Assembly (NCBI GenBank): GCA_027317185.1
Contig: DAHVFB010000015.1
Coordinates: 1 to 42,775, forward strand
Length of the DNA stretch: 42,775 nt
Direction: 5' to 3'
Source: Deltaproteobacteria bacterium
GTDB lineage: Bacteria; Desulfobacterota; Binatia; Binatales; Binataceae
Below are positions 1-7,013 of the stretch, in pieces. The stretch's first letter is position 1; each line of letters starts with the position of its first letter. The notes beneath the pieces were generated by a model. That model did not search any database. It saw nothing but the letters and a program-made list of their open reading frames with translations, and had not been told where the DNA came from. The position numbers and the translations under genes are program-made.

Positions 1-1133
1 AAAGAATTCTTACCACTCACACCGGAAGCTTACCGCGCCCTGAGGCGCTGGTGCCGATGCTCAAAGCCAAGGAGGCAGGTGAACTGACCGATCGTCCCGG
101 CTTCGAGCGCAGCGTTAAGGCCGCCGTGGCCGACGCGGTCCGCAAGCAGGTCGGCGCCGGAATCGATATCGTCAACGACGGCGAGATGAGCAAGGTCGGC
201 TATTCGACCTACGTCACCGATCGGCTCAGCGGATTCGAGAACGCACCGCCGAGCGAAATGCTGCAAGTGGCTGACGTTGCCGACTTTCCGAAGTTCATGG
301 CGCGATGGGCGCAGGATCGATCGGTGATGTCGCTCAAGCGTCCCTGCTGCACCGGCGCAATTTCGTACCATGGCGAGGCCGAGCTGGAAACCGATTTCGC
401 GAATCTAAGAGCCGCGCTCAAAGACGTCAAAACTGAGGAGGCGTTTATGACCGCCGCCTCGCCGGGTGTAGTTTCGATGTTCCTCGAGAATCGTCACTAC
501 CCCAACCATCAGGCCTTCATCACCGCGGTGGCCGAGGCGATGAAACCCGAATACGAGGCGATCGCGCGGGCGGGGTTCGTTCTACAACTCGACTGCCCGG
601 ATTTGGCGATGGGCCGGCATGTGCGCTACGCCGAAAAGAGCGTGGCCGAGTTTCGCAAGATCGCCGAGATGCACGTCGAAGCGATCAACGCCGCCACCGC
701 CACGATTCCCACCGACCGGCTCCGCATGCACCTATGCTGGGCCAATTATCACGGCCCCCATCATCGCGATATTCCGCTGCACGATATCATCGATGTGATC
801 CTGAAAGCGCGTCCGCAGGCGATCTCGTATGTGGCCGCCAATCCGCGGCACGAGCATGAGTTCGAAGTGTTCCGCGACGTCAAACTGCCGGCCGGCAAAA
901 TTCTGATCCCCGGCGTAATCGATTCGACTTCCAATTTTATCGAGCATCCGGAACTGGTCGCGATGCGAATCTGTAATCTGGCCCGTATCGTGGGACGGGA
1001 GAATGTGATCGCAGGCACCGACTGCGGTTTCGGAACTTTCGCCGGCAGCGAAAGCGTCGATAGCGATATAGCTTGGCGCAAGTTCGAAGCGATGGCCGAG
1101 GGCGCGCGCATCGCGACTAAACGACTCTGGTGA
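1..1133 (+). CDS. MetE-like cobalamin-independent methyltransferase, 5' end cut by window edge
   Basis: The protein resembles the C-terminal (catalytic) half of cobalamin-independent methionine synthase; the short-form family of about 370 residues includes methyltransferases and epoxyalkane:CoM-type transferases. A GTG at 51 could start a 360-residue frame, but the frame stays open to the left edge and reads ILTTHTGSLPRP, the typical N-terminus of this family. The true start therefore lies just outside the window. Probable zinc ligands are the His and Cys of MHLCW (residues 227 and 229 counted from the GTG) and Cys325 in AGTDCGFG, as in MetE. Without the folate-binding N-terminal domain of full MetE the methyl donor and acceptor are unknown, so methionine synthesis is not assured. 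It ends at a TGA followed directly by a short terminator. Confidence 0.88.
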   Translation, partial: RILTTHTGSLPRPEALVPMLKAKEAGELTDRPGFERSVKAAVADAVRKQVGAGIDIVNDGEMSKVGYSTYVTDRLSGFENAPPSEMLQVADVADFPKFMARWAQDRSVMSLKRPCCTGAISYHGEAELETDFANLRAALKDVKTEEAFMTAASPGVVSMFLENRHYPNHQAFITAVAEAMKPEYEAIARAGFVLQLDCPDLAMGRHVRYAEKSVAEFRKIAEMHVEAINAATATIPTDRLRMHLCWANYHGPHHRDIPLHDIIDVILKARPQAISYVAANPRHEHEFEVFRDVKLPAGKILIPGVIDSTSNFIEHPELVAMRICNLARIVGRENVIAGTDCGFGTFAGSESVDSDIAWRKFEAMAEGARIATKRLW

Positions 1134-1140
1134 AATCGCC

Positions 1141-1163
1141 TGCGGCCAGCCGCAATTTTTTTT
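1141..1163 (+). terminator. Intrinsic terminator after the MetE-like gene
   Basis: A short hairpin, TGCGG-CCAG-CCGCA, is followed by AA... then eight T residues. It lies 8 bases past the stop codon. The stem is short, but the U tract is strong. It separates the methyltransferase from the heat-shock genes. Confidence 0.6.
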
Positions 1164-1181
1164 GGCCGGTCGCGAGGGCAC

Positions 1182-1209
1182 TTGACGGTTTTTGGAACAG
1201 ACTTATTTT
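1182..1209 (+). promoter_or_regulatory. Candidate sigma70-type promoter for the Hsp20 pair
   Basis: TTGACG at 1182-1187 and TATTTT at 1204-1209 are separated by 16 bases, about 50 bases upstream of the first Hsp20 start. No CIRCE-type inverted repeat is seen, so heat-shock control through HrcA is not evident. The call rests on consensus matching only. Confidence 0.4.
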
Positions 1210-1258
1210 CTGGTTGAGAACGGCAAGCTGATGCCGTTCAGGAAAGGAGGATGCTCCA

Positions 1259-1714
1259 ATGCCACTGGTCAGGTTTACGCCGGGCTCCGATCCGGTAAAT
1301 GGTCTACTGGCGCTCCAATCTGAGCTGGAGCGTTTCCTGCGCAATCCGGGATTCAATCTCGGGCTGTCGGGTTATGGCGCTTATCCGCCGCTGAACATTT
1401 TTGACGATGGCGACGGCATGGTGGTGATCGCAGAAGTGCCGGGGCTCGATCCCGCAAGCATCCAGATCACCAGCCAGGGACGTACGCTAACGATTTCAGG
1501 GGAACGCCGGCGCGAGAAACTCGACGGTCAGGCCAGCTTCCATCGGCGGGAACGAGCTTTGGGTCAGTTTTCGCGATCGATTCAGATTCCGGAACACGTC
1601 GATCTTCAAAAAACCTCGGCCAGCTACGAAGCTGGGTTGCTCAAGCTACGGATCCCCAGATCGGAAGCATCGAAACCGCGGCAGATTAGCATCGAGCCGG
1701 TAGAAAGGAGGTAA
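1259..1714 (+). CDS. Hsp20/alpha-crystallin small heat shock protein (first of two)
   Basis: This is an ATP-independent holdase chaperone of 151 residues, expected to form cytoplasmic oligomers that bind unfolding proteins. The alpha-crystallin domain covers roughly residues 45-145, beginning PPLNIFDDGDGMVVIAEVPG and ending with the hallmark A-x-x-x-x-G-L-L motif (ASYEAGLLKLRIPR). A very strong ribosome site, GGAAAGGAGG at 1241-1250, lies 8 bases before the ATG. A second Hsp20 gene follows with its start next to this stop codon, so the two are co-transcribed. The short N-terminal arm and lack of a C-terminal IxI motif beyond the visible ISIEPV segment are modest deviations. Confidence 0.93.
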   Translation: MPLVRFTPGSDPVNGLLALQSELERFLRNPGFNLGLSGYGAYPPLNIFDDGDGMVVIAEVPGLDPASIQITSQGRTLTISGERRREKLDGQASFHRRERALGQFSRSIQIPEHVDLQKTSASYEAGLLKLRIPRSEASKPRQISIEPVERR

Positions 1715-1719
1715 TGACG

Positions 1720-2118
1720 ATGGCCACCACCGACCTCACTACGCGTGAAAAACAGCCGGTGCCAGGAAAAGAGCAAACTCGGCCGGGCCGGTTTTTTCAA
1801 CCCGAAGTAGATATCTGCGAGTACGATCACGAAATGAGATTGTGGGTCGATATGCCGGGCGTGCGCGATCAGGACGTCAACGTCATGCTGGAAGGCGGGG
1901 TACTTACGATCGAGGGCCAGGTGGCGCCGGCCCTCTATGAAAAGCTCTCGCCGATCTATACCGAATACAACGTTGGCAATTATCTGCGCCAATTCACGCT
2001 TAACGAAAGCATCGAGGAGTCCGGGATCACTGCCAGTATGCGCAACGGCGTACTCGAGCTGAAATTACCCAAAGCGGAAAAGGCCAGGCCGCGCCGCATC
2101 GAAGTGACTGCGCATTGA
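1720..2118 (+). CDS. Hsp20/alpha-crystallin small heat shock protein (second of two)
   Basis: This second small heat shock protein has an alpha-crystallin domain from about residue 25 to the C-terminus, with the A-x-x-x-x-G-V-L motif in ASMRNGVLELKLPK. Two ATGs are possible, at 1714 (sharing a base with the upstream stop) and 1720. The ribosome site AAAGGAGG at 1704-1711 is only 2 bases from the first and 8 from the second, so 1720 is preferred. The sequence differs clearly from its upstream partner, so this is an old duplication or a deliberate pairing of two classes, probably forming hetero-oligomers. It ends before a convergent aroE. Confidence 0.92.
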   Translation: MATTDLTTREKQPVPGKEQTRPGRFFQPEVDICEYDHEMRLWVDMPGVRDQDVNVMLEGGVLTIEGQVAPALYEKLSPIYTEYNVGNYLRQFTLNESIEESGITASMRNGVLELKLPKAEKARPRRIEVTAH

Positions 2119-2131
2119 TTTGCTTTGCAAT

Positions 2132-2166
2132 GGCTTCGGCTCGCGACTTTCAGCGGGGCCGAAGCC
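2132..2166. repeat. Inverted repeat between convergent hsp20 and aroE
   Basis: GGCTTCGGC at 2132-2140 is complementary to GCCGAAGCC at 2158-2166, with a 17-base spacer. It lies between convergent genes and could serve as a terminator, but there is no T tract on either side, so it may act weakly or via Rho. Confidence 0.35.
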
Positions 2167-2220
2167 GAATCTGCACCGCTGGTTTTCCGGGTCGAGAAAA
2201 GACAGTCTGCGCCGCGAGAT

Positions 2221-3144
2221 TCAGGTTTGCGTGATGCGCGCGACGCGTGAGACACCGCGCATGCCTCTGCCAAGCGCGTCCATTAGTCCCCGGCGCATCG
2301 CTTCGACCGGCGCTCCCACTTCGTTGAACAGCTCGAACGCCAGTACGCCCTGATGGAGCAGCATCCCGGCGCCATCAGCAACGCGGCGGCCCGCATCGGC
2401 TGCTGGCTTCAGAAATGGGGTGACCTGCGGCGCATACACCAGATCGTAGAAAAAGCATTCGGGCGTCGTGGCGGCGTACTCGATAGGCGCGAAGTGCGCG
2501 GTCTTGAGTCCCATCGGGGTGGCATTCAGCACGATCGCCGCCGCCCCCAGTACACCCGGATATTTCAGCGCGTCCAACCCCGCCGTGTCGATTTTCGTCG
2601 AGCCGCGAGTTGCGGAAAATCGCTTTGCCAAATCTTTCGCGCGTGAAGCGGTGCGATTCACTACGATGATATGCCCGGCTTCCATCCTAATCGCCGCCAG
2701 CACCGCGGCCGCCGCCGCGCCTCCGGCACCGATCACGATCGCCGTCCGGCCCGCCAGCGTCACTCCGAGTTCGCGCAAATCGCGCTCGAGCCCGCGCGCG
2801 TCGGTATTGTCGCCAAACAATGCGCCCTCGCGCGCCACGATACAGTTGGCCGCGCCCAGCAGCCGCGCCTCCGCGCTTAGATTGGTGACGGTATGCAACG
2901 CCTCCTGTTTGTGCGGAACGGTCAGATTCACACCGAGCAGGTTTAACGCAGGAATCGCGCGCAAAGCCTCCGGCAATTTGTCGATGGTGACGTGAAACGC
3001 CAGGTAGACTCGATTCATCGCGAGTGCCGCATAAGCCGCGTTGTGCATCGCGGGTGATAGCGAGTGTTCGACCGGATCGCCGAACACCGCCGCGACCATG
3101 GTGCGCCCGCCGATAGGCAAGCGCAGGTTGGAAGCCCGCGGCAT
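2221..3144 (-). CDS. aroE: Shikimate dehydrogenase
   Basis: It reduces 3-dehydroshikimate to shikimate with NADPH in chorismate and aromatic amino acid synthesis. The 307-residue protein is slightly longer than the usual 270-290. The shikimate-binding SLS motif is in EHSLSPAMHNAAY, the catalytic Lys in NLTVPHKQEAL, and the catalytic Asp in GDNTDARG. The NADP-binding glycine loop is VIGAGGAAAAA, and NATPMG and the C-terminal GMLLHQGVLAFELF segment are also typical. The start ATG lies 5 bases after the pyrE stop, so the two genes form an operon. About 15 residues precede the usual N-terminus; a later internal ATG (MVAAVFGDP) is an alternative start. Confidence 0.95.
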   Translation of the reverse strand: MPRASNLRLPIGGRTMVAAVFGDPVEHSLSPAMHNAAYAALAMNRVYLAFHVTIDKLPEALRAIPALNLLGVNLTVPHKQEALHTVTNLSAEARLLGAANCIVAREGALFGDNTDARGLERDLRELGVTLAGRTAIVIGAGGAAAAAVLAAIRMEAGHIIVVNRTASRAKDLAKRFSATRGSTKIDTAGLDALKYPGVLGAAAIVLNATPMGLKTAHFAPIEYAATTPECFFYDLVYAPQVTPFLKPAADAGRRVADGAGMLLHQGVLAFELFNEVGAPVEAMRRGLMDALGRGMRGVSRVARITQT

Positions 3145-3149
3145 CGGTC

Positions 3150-3731
3150 CTAGCCGATGGTTTTTGAGGGTGATTGAAGACGCACGGCGCGAACCTCTTC
3201 GGCGGTGAACAGGTAGGCGTATTTCAGGCCGGCCCGCGCGAACGCCTCCTCGGCACCCTCGCCGCGATCCACCAGCGCCAGCGCGGCGACTACGTTAGCC
3301 CCGGCTTCGCGCGCAGCGGTGGCGGCCTGCAGGCTCGATCCGCCGGTCGTGATGGTGTCGTCGATCACCGCGGTGCGCACATCTTTACGGAACGCGCCCT
3401 CGACGATCTGCTGCAAGCCATGCGGCTTGGTCTCTTTACGCACAAAAAATCCGGTGAGCGGCACCTGCCGCCGCCATGCGGCGCCGATAACTGCGTCGGT
3501 CACCGGCAGTGCACCCGCCGCCATCCCGCCGATTTGATCGAGTCCATTTGCCGTCACCAACTCGATCATCAGTTCGCCGGCCAGGTGCGCGCCCTGCGGC
3601 AGGTAAAGCGTGCGCTTGCAATCGATGTAGTAATTCGACGAGCGGCCCGAAGCCAGCGTCAGGTTTTCGCGTTCGAAGTACGATTCGCGGGCGAGCAGTG
3701 CGAGCAGTTCGTTGCGTTGGGCAGTATCCAT
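3150..3731 (-). CDS. pyrE: Orotate phosphoribosyltransferase
   Basis: It joins orotate to PRPP to make orotidine 5'-phosphate in pyrimidine synthesis. The 193-residue length is normal. The PRPP-binding loop AVIDDTITTGGSS is intact, and the N-terminal LASGRSSNYYIDCK segment matches the orotate and PRPP contact region of the family. It is the first gene of a pyrE-aroE minus-strand pair. No other pyrimidine genes are nearby. Confidence 0.95.
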   Translation of the reverse strand: MDTAQRNELLALLARESYFERENLTLASGRSSNYYIDCKRTLYLPQGAHLAGELMIELVTANGLDQIGGMAAGALPVTDAVIGAAWRRQVPLTGFFVRKETKPHGLQQIVEGAFRKDVRTAVIDDTITTGGSSLQAATAAREAGANVVAALALVDRGEGAEEAFARAGLKYAYLFTAEEVRAVRLQSPSKTIG

Positions 3732-3807
3732 GTCTCAGCCGCAATCTAGACGCTCGCCGCCCACGGAACAAGTCGCAGCGATCGGTGTCGCGCTGGCAGT
3801 CTGCTCG

Positions 3808-3857
3808 AAGAAAAAGTCTCGGCGCGCCAGGCATAACGATCGGCGGCGCGCCGAGAC
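3808..3857 (-). terminator. Intrinsic terminator after the thiolase-DUF35 operon
   Basis: A perfect 13-base inverted repeat, GTCTCGGCGCGCC at 3816-3828 with its complement at 3845-3857, has a 16-base loop. On the minus strand it is followed by CTTTTTCTTC. It sits about 35 bases past the DUF35 stop codon and separates it from pyrE. Confidence 0.8.
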
Positions 3858-3890
3858 CTTCGATAGCAACTTCGTAACCTGAATCTTGAT

Positions 3891-4346
3891 CTACGCCGGC
3901 TCGAACTTCACCAGCGTGCACTCCGGCGTAACGTCATCGAAGAACACCTTGACCGGCATCCCGATTTTGATCTTATCCGGCGGCGCCACGATATTGGTGG
4001 TCATGCGCGGGCCTTCTTCCAGATCGACAATCGCCAACACGAAAGGAATTTCCTTGAACGCCGGCGTCGGCGCGTAATGCGCAACGGTGTAGCTGTAAAC
4101 CGTGCCGCGCCCACTGCATTTCTTCCATTCGAGCTGGTCGGATAGGCAGTGCTGACAGCGCGGGCGGGGATAATAGATGAACTTCCCGCACTTGCCGCAT
4201 TGCTGCAATTTGAATTCGTGAGCGCGGGCCGCCTCCCAGTACGGTTTGCTGAAAGGACTCGGATGGGGCAGCGGTTTGCTATACTCGGTGATGAACGCGC
4301 CCGCCGGACGGCCGCTCCGATCATTGGCTTGCTGTGGTTCGCTCAT
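3891..4346 (-). CDS. DUF35 Zn-ribbon/OB-fold protein, thiolase partner
   Basis: This 151-residue protein has an N-terminal rubredoxin-like zinc ribbon (C50-x2-C53 and C64-x2-C67 in CGKCGKFIYYPRPRCQHC) followed by an OB-fold (roughly residues 78-150), the standard DUF35 layout. Family members act as partners of thiolase-like enzymes, as in archaeal HMG-CoA synthesis and the steroid side-chain aldolase Ltp2-ChsH2(DUF35). The ATG at 4344-4346 overlaps the upstream thiolase stop as ATGA, so the products are translationally coupled. An upstream in-frame start at 4373 would lie inside the thiolase gene and is less likely. A physical complex with the neighbouring protein is strongly expected. Confidence 0.92.
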   Translation of the reverse strand: MSEPQQANDRSGRPAGAFITEYSKPLPHPSPFSKPYWEAARAHEFKLQQCGKCGKFIYYPRPRCQHCLSDQLEWKKCSGRGTVYSYTVAHYAPTPAFKEIPFVLAIVDLEEGPRMTTNIVAPPDKIKIGMPVKVFFDDVTPECTLVKFEPA

Positions 4347-5500
4347 GACTGACGCTCCAGGATGATGCTGCACTGCTCGCTCATCACACCGCCGTTACCG
4401 TTAACGAAACCGACCGACGCGTTTTTGACCTGGCGTCCCTCGCCACGGCCCATCAGTTGCCGAATGCCCTCGGTCACGTGCGACATCCCGCCGGCAAATC
4501 CCGCCTGCCCGAAGGACAACTGCCCGCCATGCGTATTGCACGGCAAATCTCCGGCGTAGGTGAGATCGTGTTCCATCACAAATGGGCCACCCTGCCCTTT
4601 CTTGATGAACCCCGCATCCTCGAGCGCAACCAGCACCGTGATCGTGAAGCAATCGTACGGTTGCACGAAGTGCATATCCTTCGGCTTCAGCCCCGCCATC
4701 TTGAACGCCGCTTCAGCCGCGGGCTTCACGCATGAGGTGGTGATCGACGGCGCGTAGCTGATTACGGAATGGTCCGAGCTTTCGCCGGCTCCGAGCAGCC
4801 ATACCGGCGGATGCTTCGATCGCTTGGCGATCTCCGGCGACACCACGATAAACGCCGAGGCGCCGCACTGCGGACTCACGATGTCGTAGATGTGCAGCGG
4901 GTCGGCCAGCAGCCGCGAGTTAAGCACGTCGTCCACCGTGAGCGGACGATCGTTAAAGCGCGCGAGCGGATTCTTGAGCGCGTTGGTCCGCTGATCGACG
5001 GCGATCTTCGCGAGCTGGGCCGAGGTGGTGCCGTACTCGTGCATGTGGCGCTTGGCGATCATCGCGTAGCCCAGCGTCGGCGCGATGTAACCGTAGGGCC
5101 ATTCGAATTCGCGTTCGAGCGAGATCCACGGAAACGGCGCTTCGCCCGGGCGGTTAAGATCGCCGCCCACGCACAGCACCGCGTTGCACATGCCGGCGTC
5201 GATCGCGGCCGCCGCGCGCCAGAACATGCCGGTGCCGATGGCGCCGCCGATATCGACAATATCGAGCATGCTCGGTTCGATCCCGATCATTTCGCAGAAC
5301 GAGGCCGGGTAGAAACCGGCAGGATCAGAAAATGGCACGGCGTTGAGGACGCCGTCGATGTCCTTTTTTTCGAGGCCCGCATCGGCGATCGCTTCGGCGG
5401 AAACCTTCGCCATCAGGCTCAAGGCGGTTTCGTCACCAGGCTCGCGAAACGGCCTGACTTCACCGATTCCGATCGCGGCGGCCTTACGTTTAAGGCTCAT
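4343..5500 (-). CDS. Thiolase-like protein (SCP-x/Ltp2 type), non-canonical active site
   Basis: This 385-residue thiolase-fold protein is of the type that pairs with DUF35. The start at 5500 has GGAGGG six bases upstream; an open frame extends to 5542 without such a site. Canonical thiolases have a nucleophilic Cys near residue 89 and a GHP histidine. Here the corresponding region reads IVDIGGAIGTGM (81-92) without Cys, and the C-terminal motif is NTHGGQLSFGQAG (322-334), with Gln where His is expected. The YDCFT motif at 282-286 resembles steroid-degradation thiolase-like aldolases. The reaction may be retro-aldol cleavage of a CoA ester rather than thiolysis; the substrate is unknown. Confidence 0.85.
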   Translation of the reverse strand: MSLKRKAAAIGIGEVRPFREPGDETALSLMAKVSAEAIADAGLEKKDIDGVLNAVPFSDPAGFYPASFCEMIGIEPSMLDIVDIGGAIGTGMFWRAAAAIDAGMCNAVLCVGGDLNRPGEAPFPWISLEREFEWPYGYIAPTLGYAMIAKRHMHEYGTTSAQLAKIAVDQRTNALKNPLARFNDRPLTVDDVLNSRLLADPLHIYDIVSPQCGASAFIVVSPEIAKRSKHPPVWLLGAGESSDHSVISYAPSITTSCVKPAAEAAFKMAGLKPKDMHFVQPYDCFTITVLVALEDAGFIKKGQGGPFVMEHDLTYAGDLPCNTHGGQLSFGQAGFAGGMSHVTEGIRQLMGRGEGRQVKNASVGFVNGNGGVMSEQCSIILERQS

Positions 5501-5640
5501 GCAAATCCCTCCGGTTCCGTGTGGATGCGCAACGCTTAGCACAAACTTTCGACAATCGAAAACGGCGGCGAGGATGCGCCCGACACAGGTATTTTCTGAA
5601 CGTTATTGACCCTGCGGGTAACCGGCGGCTACTATTCCGG

Positions 5641-5717
5641 CGCGGGGTGGAGCAGTCTGGTAGCTCGCCGGGCTCATAACCCGGAGGTCAGAGGTTCAAA
5701 TCCTCTCCCCGCAACCA
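5641..5717 (+). tRNA. Initiator tRNA-fMet (anticodon CAT), CCA encoded
   Basis: This 77-base cloverleaf has acceptor arms CGCGGGG and CCCCGCA. The first base C opposes A72, the mismatch that marks bacterial initiator tRNA. The anticodon stem carries the three G-C pairs GGG/CCC flanking CTCATAA. The T arm GAGGTTCAAATCCTC and terminal ACCA are present. A possible promoter is TTGACC at 5606-5611 with TACTAT at 5630-5635, but it would place transcription start almost at the mature 5' end, so it is doubtful. Confidence 0.97.
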
Positions 5718-5826
5718 TTAAACCTACATACTGCTCACAACATAAAGAATGCGCGAACTGTGCGGGAGTACAGTCGCAAAGTATTAAAAGTTTCCCTGAA
5801 GGATACTTTAGATACAGGCGTTTTTT

Positions 5827-6639
5827 TTGCACTTTACGTTTGATATTGCTAGTAACTGCATCGTGACGCCAGACGAATTTATTCAAGGCCGCCAAGCTTA
5901 CTCTTATGTACCTGCTCGGTTAATCGCTACTGCCGGGCAACCGGACCTAGTCTGGGGATGCCTTCGACTGATTCGTCATCTGCCAAACCATGCCGATTGG
6001 AACGCGCCCGGGGGTCGAGTGCGATATTCATCGGTGGAGATTGACAATTACCATACCGGACTACTAAACGGGGTTACACAAAAAGAGCTTTTCCATGGTC
6101 TCGTTTCGACTGTTTTTTGGGGCTATACGTCGGGACAAAATGGCATATTTCATCCTGAACGGGCTATCAGCAAAGCGAAGCTGTTTTCGGTTGGACACGC
6201 GCGCGCTGCCGCGCAGGCTCCCGCTGTAATCGTGCAGGCTCTGAGCGCTGCAAGATGCCATTTGAGAGCGGGGAACATAGGTGCTGCTTTGCTGGAAGCA
6301 ATGAAAATTAAATTCTTGGGTATGTCGTTCAGCTCGAAGGTCCTGATGTTTATGGATCCCTCGAAAGCGGCCGTTTACGACTCGATCATTGCGCAATTCC
6401 TCCAAAACTGCCCAGCGGAAGAGATGCGAAACATGGCAGTGCCGCCAGCGGGAGCTTTCAACCAGCAGCGGCGGGCTGAAGCCTATGCACAATGGTGCGC
6501 GTTCTGTTCAAACAAAGCCTTAGCAATGAACGAAAACGGCTATAATTGGAGCGACTGGGACAACTCGCAGCAGAGTTGGCGAGCGGTCGATATTGAGCGC
6601 GCATTTTTCGCAATTTCTGGTAATCAGCCTCGCCTCTAG
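5827..6639 (+). CDS. Putative OGG-like (HhH-GPD fold) DNA glycosylase, hypothetical
   Basis: The 270-residue protein has no confident full-length family that I recognise. Residues 162-192 (KFLGMSFSSKVLMF ... AAVYDSIIAQFL) resemble the helix-hairpin-helix segment of OGG-like 8-oxoguanine glycosylases, with a candidate catalytic Lys171 and Asp185. The gene is visibly AT-richer than its neighbours, lies just after a tRNA gene, and is followed by a transposase remnant, all suggesting horizontal gain. The frame opens with a TTG at 5827 directly after eight Ts and has no clear ribosome site; a GTG at 5863 is an alternative. Related proteins occur as strain-variable genes. The function is inferred from one motif only. 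Confidence 0.6.
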   Translation: MHFTFDIASNCIVTPDEFIQGRQAYSYVPARLIATAGQPDLVWGCLRLIRHLPNHADWNAPGGRVRYSSVEIDNYHTGLLNGVTQKELFHGLVSTVFWGYTSGQNGIFHPERAISKAKLFSVGHARAAAQAPAVIVQALSAARCHLRAGNIGAALLEAMKIKFLGMSFSSKVLMFMDPSKAAVYDSIIAQFLQNCPAEEMRNMAVPPAGAFNQQRRAEAYAQWCAFCSNKALAMNENGYNWSDWDNSQQSWRAVDIERAFFAISGNQPRL

Positions 6640-7013
6640 CCCCATTAAATTAAACGTGCCTCTTTTCTCACACTCCTAGGCCGCCAGGCGGCGGGGCTTT
6701 TGCTGAGCCAGGATGAACAGCCTGATCCGGTTTTCCAACTCGACAAAGGTGCGGATGATCTCCGTTTTGCGCAGGCGGGCCGCGACCCACGGCCCATCCG
6801 CGTTGCACCATAGACCGGATGGTCAAGGCTCCGAGCGTCTTGCTTGACATGCGGTTTGAGTCCGCGTTAAGCCACAAGTTCGCGCGACATACGAGTGCGT
6901 TATGTTAAACCACTACTGCGCGCCGCTTTTGGGTAGCCGCGGCAAATCCGCTTGAGCGGCCGGCGAAATCGAATCGGCGCGATCAAAAATCTTCAGGAAA
7001 GTAAGCTGGACTG
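6640..7013. other. Intergenic stretch with transposase debris, upstream of hydroquinone operon
   Basis: These 374 bases hold no intact gene. The left half carries the C-terminal remnant of a transposase on the minus strand (6676-6822). The right half (about 6880-7013) returns to the local GC-rich composition and must contain the promoter and leader of the CoA-transferase operon. A small inverted repeat, CCGCTTGAGCGG near 6950, is present. No convincing -35/-10 pair was found. Confidence 0.6.
6676..6822 (-). pseudogene. Decayed transposase C-terminal fragment
   Basis: Read on the minus strand from about 6822 to the TAG at 6676-6678, the frame gives a short tail beginning GLWCNADGPWVAARLRKTE and ending FILAQQKPRRLAA. 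It resembles the basic C-terminus of an insertion-sequence transposase, and is preceded in frame by a stop. A neighbouring frame immediately upstream contains the similar string LWLNADSNRM, suggesting rearranged or frameshifted debris. No catalytic DDE region and no terminal inverted repeats are visible. The IS family cannot be named. Confidence 0.4.

Noticed and set aside
4343..5500. PcaF-type 3-oxoadipyl-CoA thiolase completing the hydroquinone route
   Set aside because: The thiolase homologue lacks the catalytic Cys and His, is on the other strand and pairs with DUF35, so it is unlikely to cleave 3-oxoadipyl-CoA.
5606..5866. Open frame of 86 codons on the plus strand
   Set aside because: It runs straight through the initiator tRNA; the familiar ARRAHNPEVRGSNPLPA string is translated tRNA, not protein.
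5700..7013. Integrated element with tRNA-derived direct repeats
   Set aside because: No copy of the tRNA 3' end was found downstream and no integrase gene exists, so a site-specific integration cannot be claimed.
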